This document shows positions 26,901-31,623 of a stretch of 36,198 bases of DNA, piece after piece (within the stretch, counting starts at the first letter, position 1; the number at the start of each line of letters is the position of its first letter). The position numbers and the translations under genes are program-made. The DNA lies in the NCBI GenBank assembly GCA_004570315.1, contig SPQI01000137.1:1-36198 (forward strand), read 5' to 3'. Below the pieces are notes generated by a model, which was given only the letters and a program-made list of their open reading frames with translations, made no database searches and had not been told where the DNA came from. The stretch is from Oxalobacteraceae bacterium OM1 (lineage in GTDB: Bacteria; Pseudomonadota; Gammaproteobacteria; Burkholderiales; Burkholderiaceae_D).

Positions 26901-28630
26901 GTCTCGGTCAGGGTCTTGCTGCCGCCGGGGCCGGTCGCGGTCCACACGCAGGTGGACTGGATTCCGACCCAGGCATTGCTGGCGGTGCCGTACACGCCGC
27001 CGGTGGCCGGGTCCATGTTGGAGGCGCTGGCGTTGTAGCCGCCGGCGCTGGCCGGCGTGCAGTTGTACGACACGGAGGTGACGTTCGTCGTGCCCCATGT
27101 CGCAATGAAGTCCTCGCCCGCGATCATCGGGGACGGCGAGCGCGTCAACGACAGTGTGGGCGGGTTGTAGACGGCGACCGGCACATTGGTCGTCAGCGGC
27201 CCGAACCAGCCGACAAAGTCCTGCACCATCCCCCACTGGAAGTTGTAGGTGCCCGGTGTGGAGGGGGCATTGACGGTGTAGCTAAAGGTATAGGTCTGGC
27301 CCGGCGCGACCGACCCGGAAATCGCTACCCGGTTCGGATTCACCCAGTTCGTGTTATCGATCGGGTTTTGCGGGCCGAGCTTGTAGTTGCGCGCGCTGGT
27401 CCAGGTCGTATTGCCGGTATTCTTGTAGGTGACCGACACCGTATACGGCTGCCCCGGCACCATCGTGGTCGGCACGGACTGGGATACAAACTGCGCATTA
27501 TTGACAGCAGCGGCCGTCGTCACCGTCTCGGTATAGCTGCGGCTGCCACCGGCGCCCGTGGCTGTCCAGGTACAGGTCGACGAGGTCCCGGCCCAGGCCG
27601 CGCTGGCCGTGCCTGAAATACTGCTGTTGGCCGCCAGGCCGGAGCCACTGGCGTTGTAGCCGCCGGCGGATGCCGGCGAGCAGCTATACGACACCGAGGT
27701 CGCGTTGGTGGTGCTCCAGCTGACCGTGAACGGCTCGCCGGCGATCATCGGCGACGGCGAGCGCGACACGCTGATGGTCGGCGGGTTCAGGACGGTGATC
27801 GGCACATTCGTGGTGGCCGGTCCGAACCACGCCACGAAGTCCTGCACCATCTGCCACTGGAAGTTGTACGTGCCGCCAGAGCTGGGTGCCGTCACCGGAA
27901 AGCTGAAGGTATAGCTTTGGCCCGGTGCCACCGAACCGGACAGCTGCACCCGGTTGCTGGGGGTCCAGGTCGTGTTGTCGATCGGGTTCTGGGAGCCGAG
28001 GCGGTAATTGCCCGCGGCGGTCCAGGTGGTATTGCCGGTGTTCTTGTAGGTCACCGACGCGGTGTAGGTCTGCCCCGGCACCATCGTGGTCGGTACCGAC
28101 TGCGACACGAATTGCGCGGCATTGACCGGCGGCGGCGCAGATACCGTGATCGGCACGTTCGTGGACGCGCCGCCAAACCACTGCACGAATTCCTGCACCA
28201 TCCCCCACTGGAAGTTATAGGTACCCGCGGTGGACGGCGCGGTGACGGTAAACGTGAAGGTGTATTGCGATCCCGGTGCGACCGACGTGCCGAGCGAGAC
28301 ACGCTTCATGCCCCACGTCGTATTGTCGAATGGGTTTTGGGATCCCAGGAGATAGTTGTTCGCCGCCGTCCAGGTGGACGTGCCGGTGTTCTTCATCGTC
28401 ACCGACACCGTGTACTGCTGGCCGGTGGTCATCGACGTGGGCACCGACTGCGACACGAACGTGGCGCCGTTGGTCTGGGCCCATGCCGTCGCGCCAGCGG
28501 ATAGCGTCAGGATCAGTACGCCAAGCAGCCGGCACAACGCCGCGACGCTGAAGGGCGCCAGACAAGCGCTGCGAAGACGCAAAATGTGATGGCTCAGGCG
28601 CGGAAACATTGAGCGAAGCAGACGGTCCAT
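17951..28630 (-). CDS. Giant secreted SpvB/TcdB/RHS-repeat polymorphic toxin with NBR1-type Ig domains
   Basis: The 3559-residue protein starts at ATG 28630 behind AAGGGA. Residues 1 to about 52 form a long Sec signal ending ATAWAQ. Six NBR1-like Ig domains (WTAANNY, GTYNFQWxMVQ, WFG signatures) begin at about residues 58, 174, 381, 589, 794 and 999; four are followed by another Ig-like domain with a Cys pair. After further beta domains, a SpvB domain (LPVPPGTAGLQPALSLAYSS) begins at about 1567. FG-GAP-like DLDGDGRDDLVL is near 1957, followed by a TcdB-like middle. YD repeats run from about 2540 to 3240. The RHS core (GRVYDPLTARFMSADPF, ending in DPTGY) lies at about 3300-3345. The last 214 residues are the variable tip: an Ala-rich helix, a Lys/Gly/Glu linker, then GPDGRPLRDYDKP and ERPHVHEWPGG, a His/Asp-rich end that could be catalytic. 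I cannot name the toxin family. The RHS shell normally encloses the tip. Confidence 0.9.
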   Translation of the reverse strand: MDRLLRSMFPRLSHHILRLRSACLAPFSVAALCRLLGVLILTLSAGATAWAQTNGATFVSQSVPTSMTTGQQYTVSVTMKNTGTSTWTAANNYLLGSQNPFDNTTWGMKRVSLGTSVAPGSQYTFTFTVTAPSTAGTYNFQWGMVQEFVQWFGGASTNVPITVSAPPPVNAAQFVSQSVPTTMVPGQTYTASVTYKNTGNTTWTAAGNYRLGSQNPIDNTTWTPSNRVQLSGSVAPGQSYTFSFPVTAPSSGGTYNFQWQMVQDFVAWFGPATTNVPITVLNPPTISVSRSPSPMIAGEPFTVSWSTTNATSVSYSCSPASAGGYNASGSGLAANSSISGTASAAWAGTSSTCTWTATGAGGSRSYTETVTTAAAVNNAQFVSQSVPTTMVPGQPYTVSVTYKNTGNTTWTSARNYKLGPQNPIDNTNWVNPNRVAISGSVAPGQTYTFSYTVNAPSTPGTYNFQWGMVQDFVGWFGPLTTNVPVAVYNPPTLSLTRSPSPMIAGEDFIATWGTTNVTSVSYNCTPASAGGYNASASNMDPATGGVYGTASNAWVGIQSTCVWTATGPGGSKTLTETVNTSAPVNSAEFVSQSVPTTMAPGQTYNVSITYKNVGNTTWAPERNYRLGSQNPVDNTTWTTANRINLPGWVGPGNTYTFTFPVTAPTAPGTYNFQWQMVQDFVGWFGPKTTNVVVTVPQPPTISVSRTPMVAGEAFTANWSTTNATAVSYSCTPNAAGGYAASASGLAANSSVSGTASAAWVGNPSTCTWTATGPGGTKTYTETVTTAAAVNGAQFVSQTVPASMVPGQPYSVAVTYKNTGNTTWTSANNYKLGPQNPTDNTNWISPNRVPVSGSVAPGQTYTFNYTVNAPTTAGTYNFQWQLVQDYVGWFGDLSTNVAVPVAKVPTLAVTRTPNPMLAGRAYTLSWTSSDASSVAYNCTSTGSGFAGSGTLALNGATNGVADPAWIGSPTNCVWTASGLGGTTTVNETVSTVAAVNDATFVSQSVPTTLVAGQYTTVSVTMKNTGNTTWNATDAYNLGTQNPQNNQFWLLSERVAVDAPVPPGAQKTFTFGINAPTTPGTYNFQWKMVQEFVEWFGGLSQNVAVTVTPASSGMTATVTGTPTNTRVPSGQQATITFNGTGTHPASLLAKVDLLQDSGLGYAATPVKSVSSSNPSGTNNLALAATASVDAGVYRFKLRGTDTQGNIFDSAPVMINVTNSSLLGTVNGVRVNGSSTPLLNGWVCEDASTELLAVKLFMNAPTAAMGGTQVFSGVANVSGDPESGTVQGTCHTPGTGHHFNIDLSAVSATVVGGIAAGTPLYVQAQTAGGKSIILPCGDNNCTMPGSLRIALTTPFDGDHYQAPANVFMRAKLSNGTGPYDEIAFSINGEWIAGQPDTAADTYYASKSGLAASSTPYPVMAKVRQGTSTLYSMVNQIYVDGAAATTLTLSSPLNGATASFGTPITLTASVGGTNNTIASVKFFANGTLVGTATAGGTTWSTTWTNAAIGSYSVTASAYDAMGNVLAQSGSVTLTVGNGTGASSATPIPVVVSVPHLGNADAGSLAGGLAVGNGGAATYSMALPVPPGTAGLQPALSLAYSSNGGNGLAGLGWTLGGLSSIQRCGKTIAQDGLPGRVSFDTADRLCLDGMRLVRADGANPGTDVAANDAAYWAAGAQYRTEQETFARVTRLGNGGFKVEAKDGRTHYYGVDGNSAIAAVGRSDGQALAWALARTEDRSGNYLTVQYSQDGTTGEYLPVQIRYGGNSSNGQQPDLAVRFTYEARGDAQLQYVGGARNDLRSRLTHVKTYTDTAADGTGGVLVRDHTLHYTESTASGRSLVDWMQACATNPNTGAQECLPQTTFTWGSSGTLQPVALPGQPFALPMVGFRTPARFQGDFDGSGRTSFAAAKVSSCGAAGEPPCGDMTLHLDGTVRVRLPNGQVVDTVLNLAATGIQVNVGSVPAVMAGDLDGDGRDDLVLVDSVGKRWAYCLNTYGSTGAIGFNCAAGGTGIPSLIDLRNERKLHVVLPFDTSGNGTDCALVNAAMQCNPFHMTVTSGSTAMLGADTFQLTGVDLGRQAMSDLYFRWSKQTPSTDPSNPGNTVTYGLAVCYNKQGGLFCQGIDTGGANVTGVQSVGDVNGDGLTDFAYSLANAGAATGVYVCLSTENGVDCRLDSALTATQDVPRSFSYRNTVGNLLGDGVNRVLFAVVPRDDEGAVTGPGTSKLCRYTSSGMACQDFAYTPAADSGMTAYLDDSGVPSFVISTGSNVAGLSPSAAGPWDGVSAQNTTQQPGYTAVTLAGPPAQDRLVAVTNGIGQREEVDYARGDDSSVFARLATIDGTLQRPVYPKSVMAPSSLVKEMRRANGQGGWLRGTYRFEGSAIDVQGRGGLGFAKVQTTDQSSGISTLSILAQDYPYTGMALRSQLTSRSGVLLNDAQSTLDRQDFTLTSGGKTTFAFIKQSTATGQDLDGSSLATSTTTNTYGDGWGNLTSQSTTVSGQGQSATQTTTSVFSNDSTSWLIGRATSVTVTKSDPVAGSISRSTSFTYDPSTGLLQTESLEPGNSAFQLQTTYDRSGNMFGLANRKTLSWTDPSTGAAVSRTVSDITYDAKGRFAVTVKNALNQAETRSYHAGTGALLSMTGPNNLTTSWTVDGFGRTQVERRADGNETRQYFKQCQGDCPAGAVTASITDSFHGTDRIAVPSVVYGDSAGHVVRTLTWGFDGRTVVADQRFDSQGRLYEADQPRFSTDASRLAKRQLYDDLGRVTSVTTVNEAGAAQTATNQYQGLVTLSTNAKSQQRIETRDILGRVVQVMDAKAGLTQMTYDPFGNLVRTTDPAGNVVTVTYDKLGRKTDLRDPDSGWTHYDVDPLGQVWQQTNPVQRAAGTATRLTYDALGRLTARYEPDLESHWVFDTAATGIGQLAEAYTGTPTAKDYRRLHTYDSLGRPAQTTQVLFDGSYTSTPTYDAWGRAIRQTYQRGSDAAKAYDLRYNGYGYLARLERGSQVLWQVSTQDAAGRATQLALGNGLTQTRSYNPYSGRLEGAQLNTAANATRLQEGYQYDALGNVTQRTQYWDAGGFQEAFGYDELNRLTSSQVLGQAAQSFRYDSVGNLLGKTGVGTGDYSYPTPGSSAVRPHAVQSIPGIGSFGYDANGNLTSGAGRTVTWNSFDLPAAISKGSSSASFAYGPEHQRTRQSRQDGSVVVYAGAQEVERNASGTQVTVKTYWPFGVGVEIDRPNATTSELSWTHSDRLGSVVAISDATGALREKLAYDAWGKRRTTDGSSTPDTLDGQVDNRGFTGHEMLDQLDLVHMNGRVYDPLTARFMSADPFVQDPTNGQSYNRYAYVWNNPTNYTDPTGYEAVVEVVGSRALSELPLCSGSTCGFLLQQARDRAFGVFNNAFRTAREILPGLAKNAAAFAKANVVMNLLTAPGNALQNDPCKLGDKCAMDPATGEMTRQAYENQIKMAQGDQGSGAGAVSNDTPGTNSEGEKNGNKDGVKGPAKPGREKDVPDRGEPGEVKEGERRTREYGPDGRPLRDYDKPHQGYERPHVHEWPGGVREHPGRDYSPWPQQ
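25636..28459 (-). repeat. Tandem NBR1-Ig/Ig modules encoded in the RHS gene
   Basis: The FVSQ codons that open each NBR1-type domain begin at 28459, 28111, 27490, 26866, 26251 and 25636. The first spacing is 348 bases (a lone NBR1 domain). The next four are 621, 624, 615 and 615 bases, each an NBR1 domain plus a second Ig-like domain. Protein and DNA similarity between modules is high, consistent with expansion by unequal recombination. This is also where misassembly would be most likely. Confidence 0.85.
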
Positions 28631-28875
28631 GCTGTCCCTTGGTAATGATGGTGCGGCACGCAGTGCGATCGGGCCATGGGGCGGCCCGATGCGGCGCGCA
28701 TGCGGCAGTCGGCGTACAAACGCAGCGTCAGGATGACGACGAGATGAGACGGGCCCGGCGGTTAACCGCCAGGCCGGAGTGCCCGCAGGGCAAGGATGTT
28801 GGAGGCACAGGCGCGGCGTCGTGCCGCAAGCCGGAGATTATGAAGTTTGGACGGGCGCACGTCAGACTCCCTAGT

Positions 28876-28977
28876 ATTGTTGTTTTTGATATCCGCGCCG
28901 GCCGGGCGCGGGCAATTGAGTCTCTGCATCCAAACTCAATTTGAGAAAAACTCTCAAACTGCTCAATTGTTGTTTTT
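28876..28977. repeat. Direct repeat ATTGTTGTTTTT, exactly 90 bp apart
   Basis: The 12-base unit is present at 28876-28887 and again at 28966-28977 without mismatch. The pair brackets the CTCAA/TTGAG dyads. In this GC-rich context a 12-base AT-rich exact repeat is unlikely by chance and may mark regulator or nucleoid-protein sites. Confidence 0.5.
28913..28969. promoter_or_regulatory. Nested operator-like dyads upstream of the RHS gene
   Basis: An outer inverted pair CAATTGAG (28913-28920) and CTCAATTG (28962-28969) encloses a perfect inner dyad: TTTGAGA (28940-28946) and TCTCAAA (28952-28958) with the 5-base spacer AAAAC. The shared TTGAG half-site suggests one dimeric regulator binding at several spacings. 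The inner dyad is about 310 bases from the RHS start. Confidence 0.5.
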
Positions 28978-29039
28978 CGTGGCGGATTATGCAAGCGCCT
29001 TGGACGTGTTGTCCATCCCTAAATTATGGTAGGTCGGCT

Positions 29040-29082
29040 TATTTGAGTTTTTTCTCTAAAACGCTTGTCGTGGACTCAAATA
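29040..29082. promoter_or_regulatory. Further TTGAG dyad
   Basis: TATTTGAG (29040-29047) and CTCAAATA (29075-29082) form a perfect 8-base inverted pair with a 27-base spacer. It repeats the half-site of the dyads at 28913-28969 and probably belongs to the same control region. Confidence 0.4.
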
Positions 29083-29184
29083 GCGTGTTGGCCTGAGCAG
29101 TCGGATGCTCACGCATTCCTGGAGCGGCTGACCTGCTCAGAGGCGTGTAGCCATCTGCCGGGTCAGTCTTCATCTTAACTTTGA

Positions 29185-29410
29185 ATGCAGACATACCTGC
29201 GGAAACGACGCACGGAAGATCGGATCCTTCGTGTCCTGCGGGAGGCTGAGGTCGCGGGCGCGGTGATCCGGGAGGACTGCCGCAAGCACCACATCATCGA
29301 GCAGGCGTTGTTCCGCTGGCGGAACAAGTTTGGCGACATGATGGTGTCCGATGTCCGGCAACTGAAGCAGCTAGGGTCGGAGAACGCGCATCTCAAGAAG
29401 CGCGTAGTCG
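29185..29410 (+). pseudogene. IS3-family orfA (transposase helix-turn-helix) remnant
   Basis: The reading from 29185 matches the start of IS3-type OrfA proteins: KRRTEDRILRVLREAE, then CRKHHIIEQALFRWRNKFG, then MMVSDVRQLKQLGSENAHLKK. This covers the helix-turn-helix and the beginning of the leucine zipper. After about 29410 the similarity is lost. The frame runs on to 29544 but with no OrfB catalytic core (no DDE region) in any frame, and I cannot see terminal inverted repeats. It is an inactive stub marking past insertion at the edge of the accessory region. Confidence 0.75.
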
Positions 29411-29538
29411 ATGCTGGCGAGGGAAGGCTCGCAGGAGATTGCTGCGATAGGGTTGGGCCCCGCCAGTCGGGCGTATCGTGCGGTGCGCGAGCCGGAGTGA
29501 GGGGTGCGACAGTAAAAATGCCGGTACAAACCGGCGTG

Positions 29539-29897
29539 TCATGACACGTGCGAAGGGCCTGACCTGTTCGTAGAGACTGACCTCTTCACGTCGTTAAGGG
29601 AGCGCTTAACGTCTTTAAGAACGTCGGTCGAGAAGAGTTGACTACGCCCGACCTCCTCCGTCGCGCGAATTTACCGGCGCTCACATAGCGGCCGAAGGTG
29701 GCAATTGACACATCCAGGTTGTCAGCCGCCTCTTTGGCCGTGAATTCCGCACCAATCACCGCGCTGAAGACTTCTTCCCGGCTGAAGTTTTCCATACTGT
29801 CATGTTGATACGCCAACAAACTAAAGAATTTCGCCTTCTCTTCCGTCGGGAGCGCACGGAACTGCGTCATGACGGCTTCCGCAGTGTGCTGATCCAT
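29539..29897 (-). pseudogene. Frameshifted helix-turn-helix antitoxin-like gene
   Basis: ATG 29897 follows GAGGAA. The first 76 codons read as a small helical protein with a helix-turn-helix: EFTAKEAADNLDVSIATFGR followed by YVSAGKFA. These are features of DNA-binding antitoxins or excisionase-like proteins. The original frame then becomes Arg-rich and stops at 29586. Shifting by one base at about 29660-29672 restores plausible sequence: TEEVGRSQLFSTDVLKDVKR followed by SLNDVK, open to 29539. I therefore read it as one gene broken by a single-base indel. It lies 10 bases after a toxin-like fragment in the same direction, as in type II toxin-antitoxin operons. The DNA-binding part is intact. 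Confidence 0.6.
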
Positions 29898-29907
29898 TTT
29901 TAATTCC

Positions 29908-30039
29908 TCAGGATTTCAGGTACGTCTTCCGTTCCTGATAAAAATTTTCGTGCGACCCGGCCTTCAAGAAATCAATTACGGGCAGTTCCACTTCGGCCCC
30001 TGCAACTCTTGCTCTTCCTGCGCGGGGGACGATACGCAA
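29908..30039 (-). pseudogene. Short fragment upstream of the antitoxin-like gene, possible toxin remnant
   Basis: A 43-codon frame, too short for most gene callers, ends ten bases before the antitoxin ATG and contains AEVELPVIDFLKAGSHENFY followed by QERKTYLKS. The stretch from VELPVIDFL onward looks like genuine protein. Before it the reading degenerates into an Arg/Ala-rich stretch with a stop at once upstream. It is best seen as the C-terminal end of a lost partner gene. I cannot assign a toxin family. Confidence 0.35.
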
Positions 30040-30144
30040 TCAGGAATTCTTGCCTTTTATGACACATCTGGTAGCCCCAGGTGCCCTGAAGATCTCCTAC
30101 TCTTGGGCACGTAGGCCGGTGGCGGGCTGGCATCCACGGCGGCG

Positions 30145-31317
30145 CTAATCGAGACGAATGTCGGCTTCCGGATACAGCTCGGGCAAGAGAAATTGCAGGG
30201 CATTGAGCGGCAAACCAAAGCGCACCGGCCCGAGCGGCGTATCGCTTTGCAGCAACCCGGTCGCCAGCAGTCTCGACAGGAGTGCGCGCGCCGTGCGCTC
30301 GCCCAGGCCCGTCATTTGGCTGAATTCGCCGCGGGTGACCGGGCCGGCGGCGAACACGTGATACAGCGGCAAAATCGCTTCGATGCGCATCTGTTTGTCG
30401 TGTGCCGCACGGAAGCGGACCAAGGCGTCGATGCGCCGCTTCATGCCGTCGAGCTCCAGCATCCCGGCCATGTAGTTCACCTGGTCCTCGCAGACCGTCA
30501 GAAAGAACCGCACCCATTCGGTCAGCCCGGCGGCGGTCAGGTTGCCCCGCCCGTCCAGGTCGCCGCGCCGGGGCCCATCGGCATTGTGCAGATGGGCGTA
30601 ATAGTCCTGCCGTGCCCGCGCCAGGCCCCTGCTCGGTGACCACAGGCCGTCCGACAGCGTCCAGAGCGCACAATGGCTCTGCAGGCGTGTGGCGCGACCA
30701 TTCCCGTCCCGGAACGGGTGGACCCAGGCCACGCGATGATGGAGGCAAGCCACCGCAATCAGGCGCATGTCCCATCCCACCGGCTTGGCCAAGACCTCGT
30801 CCAGTCGCTGCAGAAAGCGCGGCACCGATTCAGCCGTCGGTGGAATATGCCGCCCCACCTCAACCGGTTCCTGGCGTAGCTGACCGGGGGCGATACGGGT
30901 GCCGTCGTCCAGCGTCCGGTCGCTCTCCTGCAGCCGGGCGTAGAGGGCAGCGTGCGCCGCGAGCAGAAAATCGGAGGTCAGCGGCGACTGGCCGGCCGCG
31001 ACGCGGGCCTCCAACGCCTGCTCAGCTTCGATGTGGGCGACGGCAATGCGTTGCAGTTTGGCGACATCCGGGCGCTGGGAGAAATCGTGGCGTAAGGCGT
31101 TTTCAATGTTGAGCGGATGGGTCCCCTGCCCCTCGATGCGGTTGCTGTAATAGGAATTCATCGAGCGCACCAGCTCGCGCACGGCCGCCCGGGCCGTTGG
31201 ATGCGCCGCCGCACTGAGGCGCAGCGCCGCTTGGACAATGCGCCCGGCCTGTGCCAGCAACCCGTCCAAGCCGATTTGGGGCAATAAGGGCTCGAATTGA
31301 TGTGGGGAGTCGTACAT
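30145..31317 (-). CDS. Fic-domain adenylyltransferase-like protein (class II)
   Basis: This protein has 390 residues. The Fic core motif HPFRDGNGRATR is complete at 200-211, so it should transfer AMP (or another nucleotide part) to a target hydroxyl. An N-terminal inhibitory helix motif SNRIEG (Ser58, Glu62, Gly63) fits the (S/T)xxxE(G/N) rule of class II Fic proteins, which inhibit themselves intramolecularly. A C-terminal winged helix-like region (about 300-385: GEFSQMTGLGERTARALLSRL) suggests DNA binding. The family length is normal. The start ATG 31317 has no Shine-Dalgarno; a copy of a 12-bp iterated motif lies directly in front of it. It is transcribed away from the AbiEi-like gene across a 306-bp region rich in dyads. 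The target is unknown. Confidence 0.93.
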   Translation of the reverse strand: MYDSPHQFEPLLPQIGLDGLLAQAGRIVQAALRLSAAAHPTARAAVRELVRSMNSYYSNRIEGQGTHPLNIENALRHDFSQRPDVAKLQRIAVAHIEAEQALEARVAAGQSPLTSDFLLAAHAALYARLQESDRTLDDGTRIAPGQLRQEPVEVGRHIPPTAESVPRFLQRLDEVLAKPVGWDMRLIAVACLHHRVAWVHPFRDGNGRATRLQSHCALWTLSDGLWSPSRGLARARQDYYAHLHNADGPRRGDLDGRGNLTAAGLTEWVRFFLTVCEDQVNYMAGMLELDGMKRRIDALVRFRAAHDKQMRIEAILPLYHVFAAGPVTRGEFSQMTGLGERTARALLSRLLATGLLQSDTPLGPVRFGLPLNALQFLLPELYPEADIRLD

Positions 31318-31442
31318 TTTGCCGAGTTATTTGCCGGTCACATAATAGTTTAACTCACTGATTTTAACGCGTTTTTTACGTGATTTCCACGAATTTGCTA
31401 GACAAAATTTGCCGATTATTTTGCCGCTCAATATGCCGATCT
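31318..31442. repeat. 12-bp iterated (A/T)TTTGCCG motif at the fic start
   Basis: Five copies of an 8-base core occur at 31318 (TTTTGCCG), 31330 (ATTTGCCG), 31407 (ATTTGCCG), 31419 (TTTTGCCG) and 31431 (ATATGCCG). Within the pair and within the triplet the step is exactly 12 bases. The first copy touches the fic start codon. This looks like an operator or iteron cluster for a protein that binds cooperatively on a near-helical repeat. Confidence 0.6.
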
Positions 31443-31460
31443 TCATGCGACCCGTTTTAC

Positions 31461-31498
31461 CCGCACGCTACGGAGTATATATACTCCGTAGCGTGCGG
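31461..31498. repeat. Perfect 38-bp palindrome (P1)
   Basis: The left arm CCGCACGCTACGGAGTATA is followed immediately by its exact reverse complement, with no spacer and no mismatch. The centre is TATATATA. It is the first of three consecutive long palindromes between the fic and AbiEi-like genes. Confidence 0.95.
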
Positions 31499-31504
31499 AA
31501 TGAC

Positions 31505-31544
31505 CGGACGGTAGGTGAAGTATATACACTTCACCTACCGTCCG
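31505..31544. repeat. Perfect inverted repeat with 17-bp arms (P2)
   Basis: Arms CGGACGGTAGGTGAAGT (31505-31521) and ACTTCACCTACCGTCCG (31528-31544) are exact reverse complements around the 6-base spacer ATATAC. It starts six bases after P1. The outer arm sequence differs from P1, but the central AGTATATA element is the same. Confidence 0.95.
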
Positions 31545-31560
31545 TACAACAGAAGCATTC

Positions 31561-31604
31561 CTCAGGGCAAGCATGAAGTATATATACTTCATGCTTGCCC
31601 TGAG
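31561..31604. repeat. Perfect 44-bp palindrome (P3)
   Basis: The 22-base arm begins CTCAGGGCAAGCATGAAG and ends TATA; its exact reverse complement follows with no spacer. The inner GAAGTATATATACTTC core resembles that of P2. It ends 19 bases before the start codon of the AbiEi-like gene, so any transcript would carry a 22-bp hairpin next to the ribosome site. The 8-mer GCATTCCT occurs at both its flanks (31555-31562, 31611-31618). Confidence 0.95.
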
Positions 31605-31623
31605 TCACTTGCATTCCTACCCA

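Larger units (their letters stand above)
28631..29184. other. Long regulatory region upstream of the RHS gene
   Basis: This stretch of 554 bases has no supported gene. The part next to the RHS start is GC-rich. From about 28870 to 29085 it becomes strongly AT-rich and holds several dyads built on CTCAA/TTGAG (listed separately). An 8-base pair CTGAGCAG/CTGCTCAG flanks about 29093-29145. The region ends at the IS3-type remnant. Confidence 0.5.

Noticed and set aside
29972..30775. Minus-strand open frame of 267 codons overlapping fic
   Set aside because: It reads through fic in another frame with low-complexity Pro/Arg/Gly sequence and no start context; fic has intact catalytic motifs.
31461..31604. 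CRISPR array or protelomerase-type telomere site
   Set aside because: There are no equal-length direct repeats with spacers and no cas gene, and three different palindromes in a row with no protelomerase gene do not fit a hairpin telomere site.
31573..31623. Upstream ATG extension of the AbiEi-like gene
   Set aside because: Those codons would lie inside palindrome P3 and show no family similarity; the AbiEi-like pattern starts after ATG 31624.
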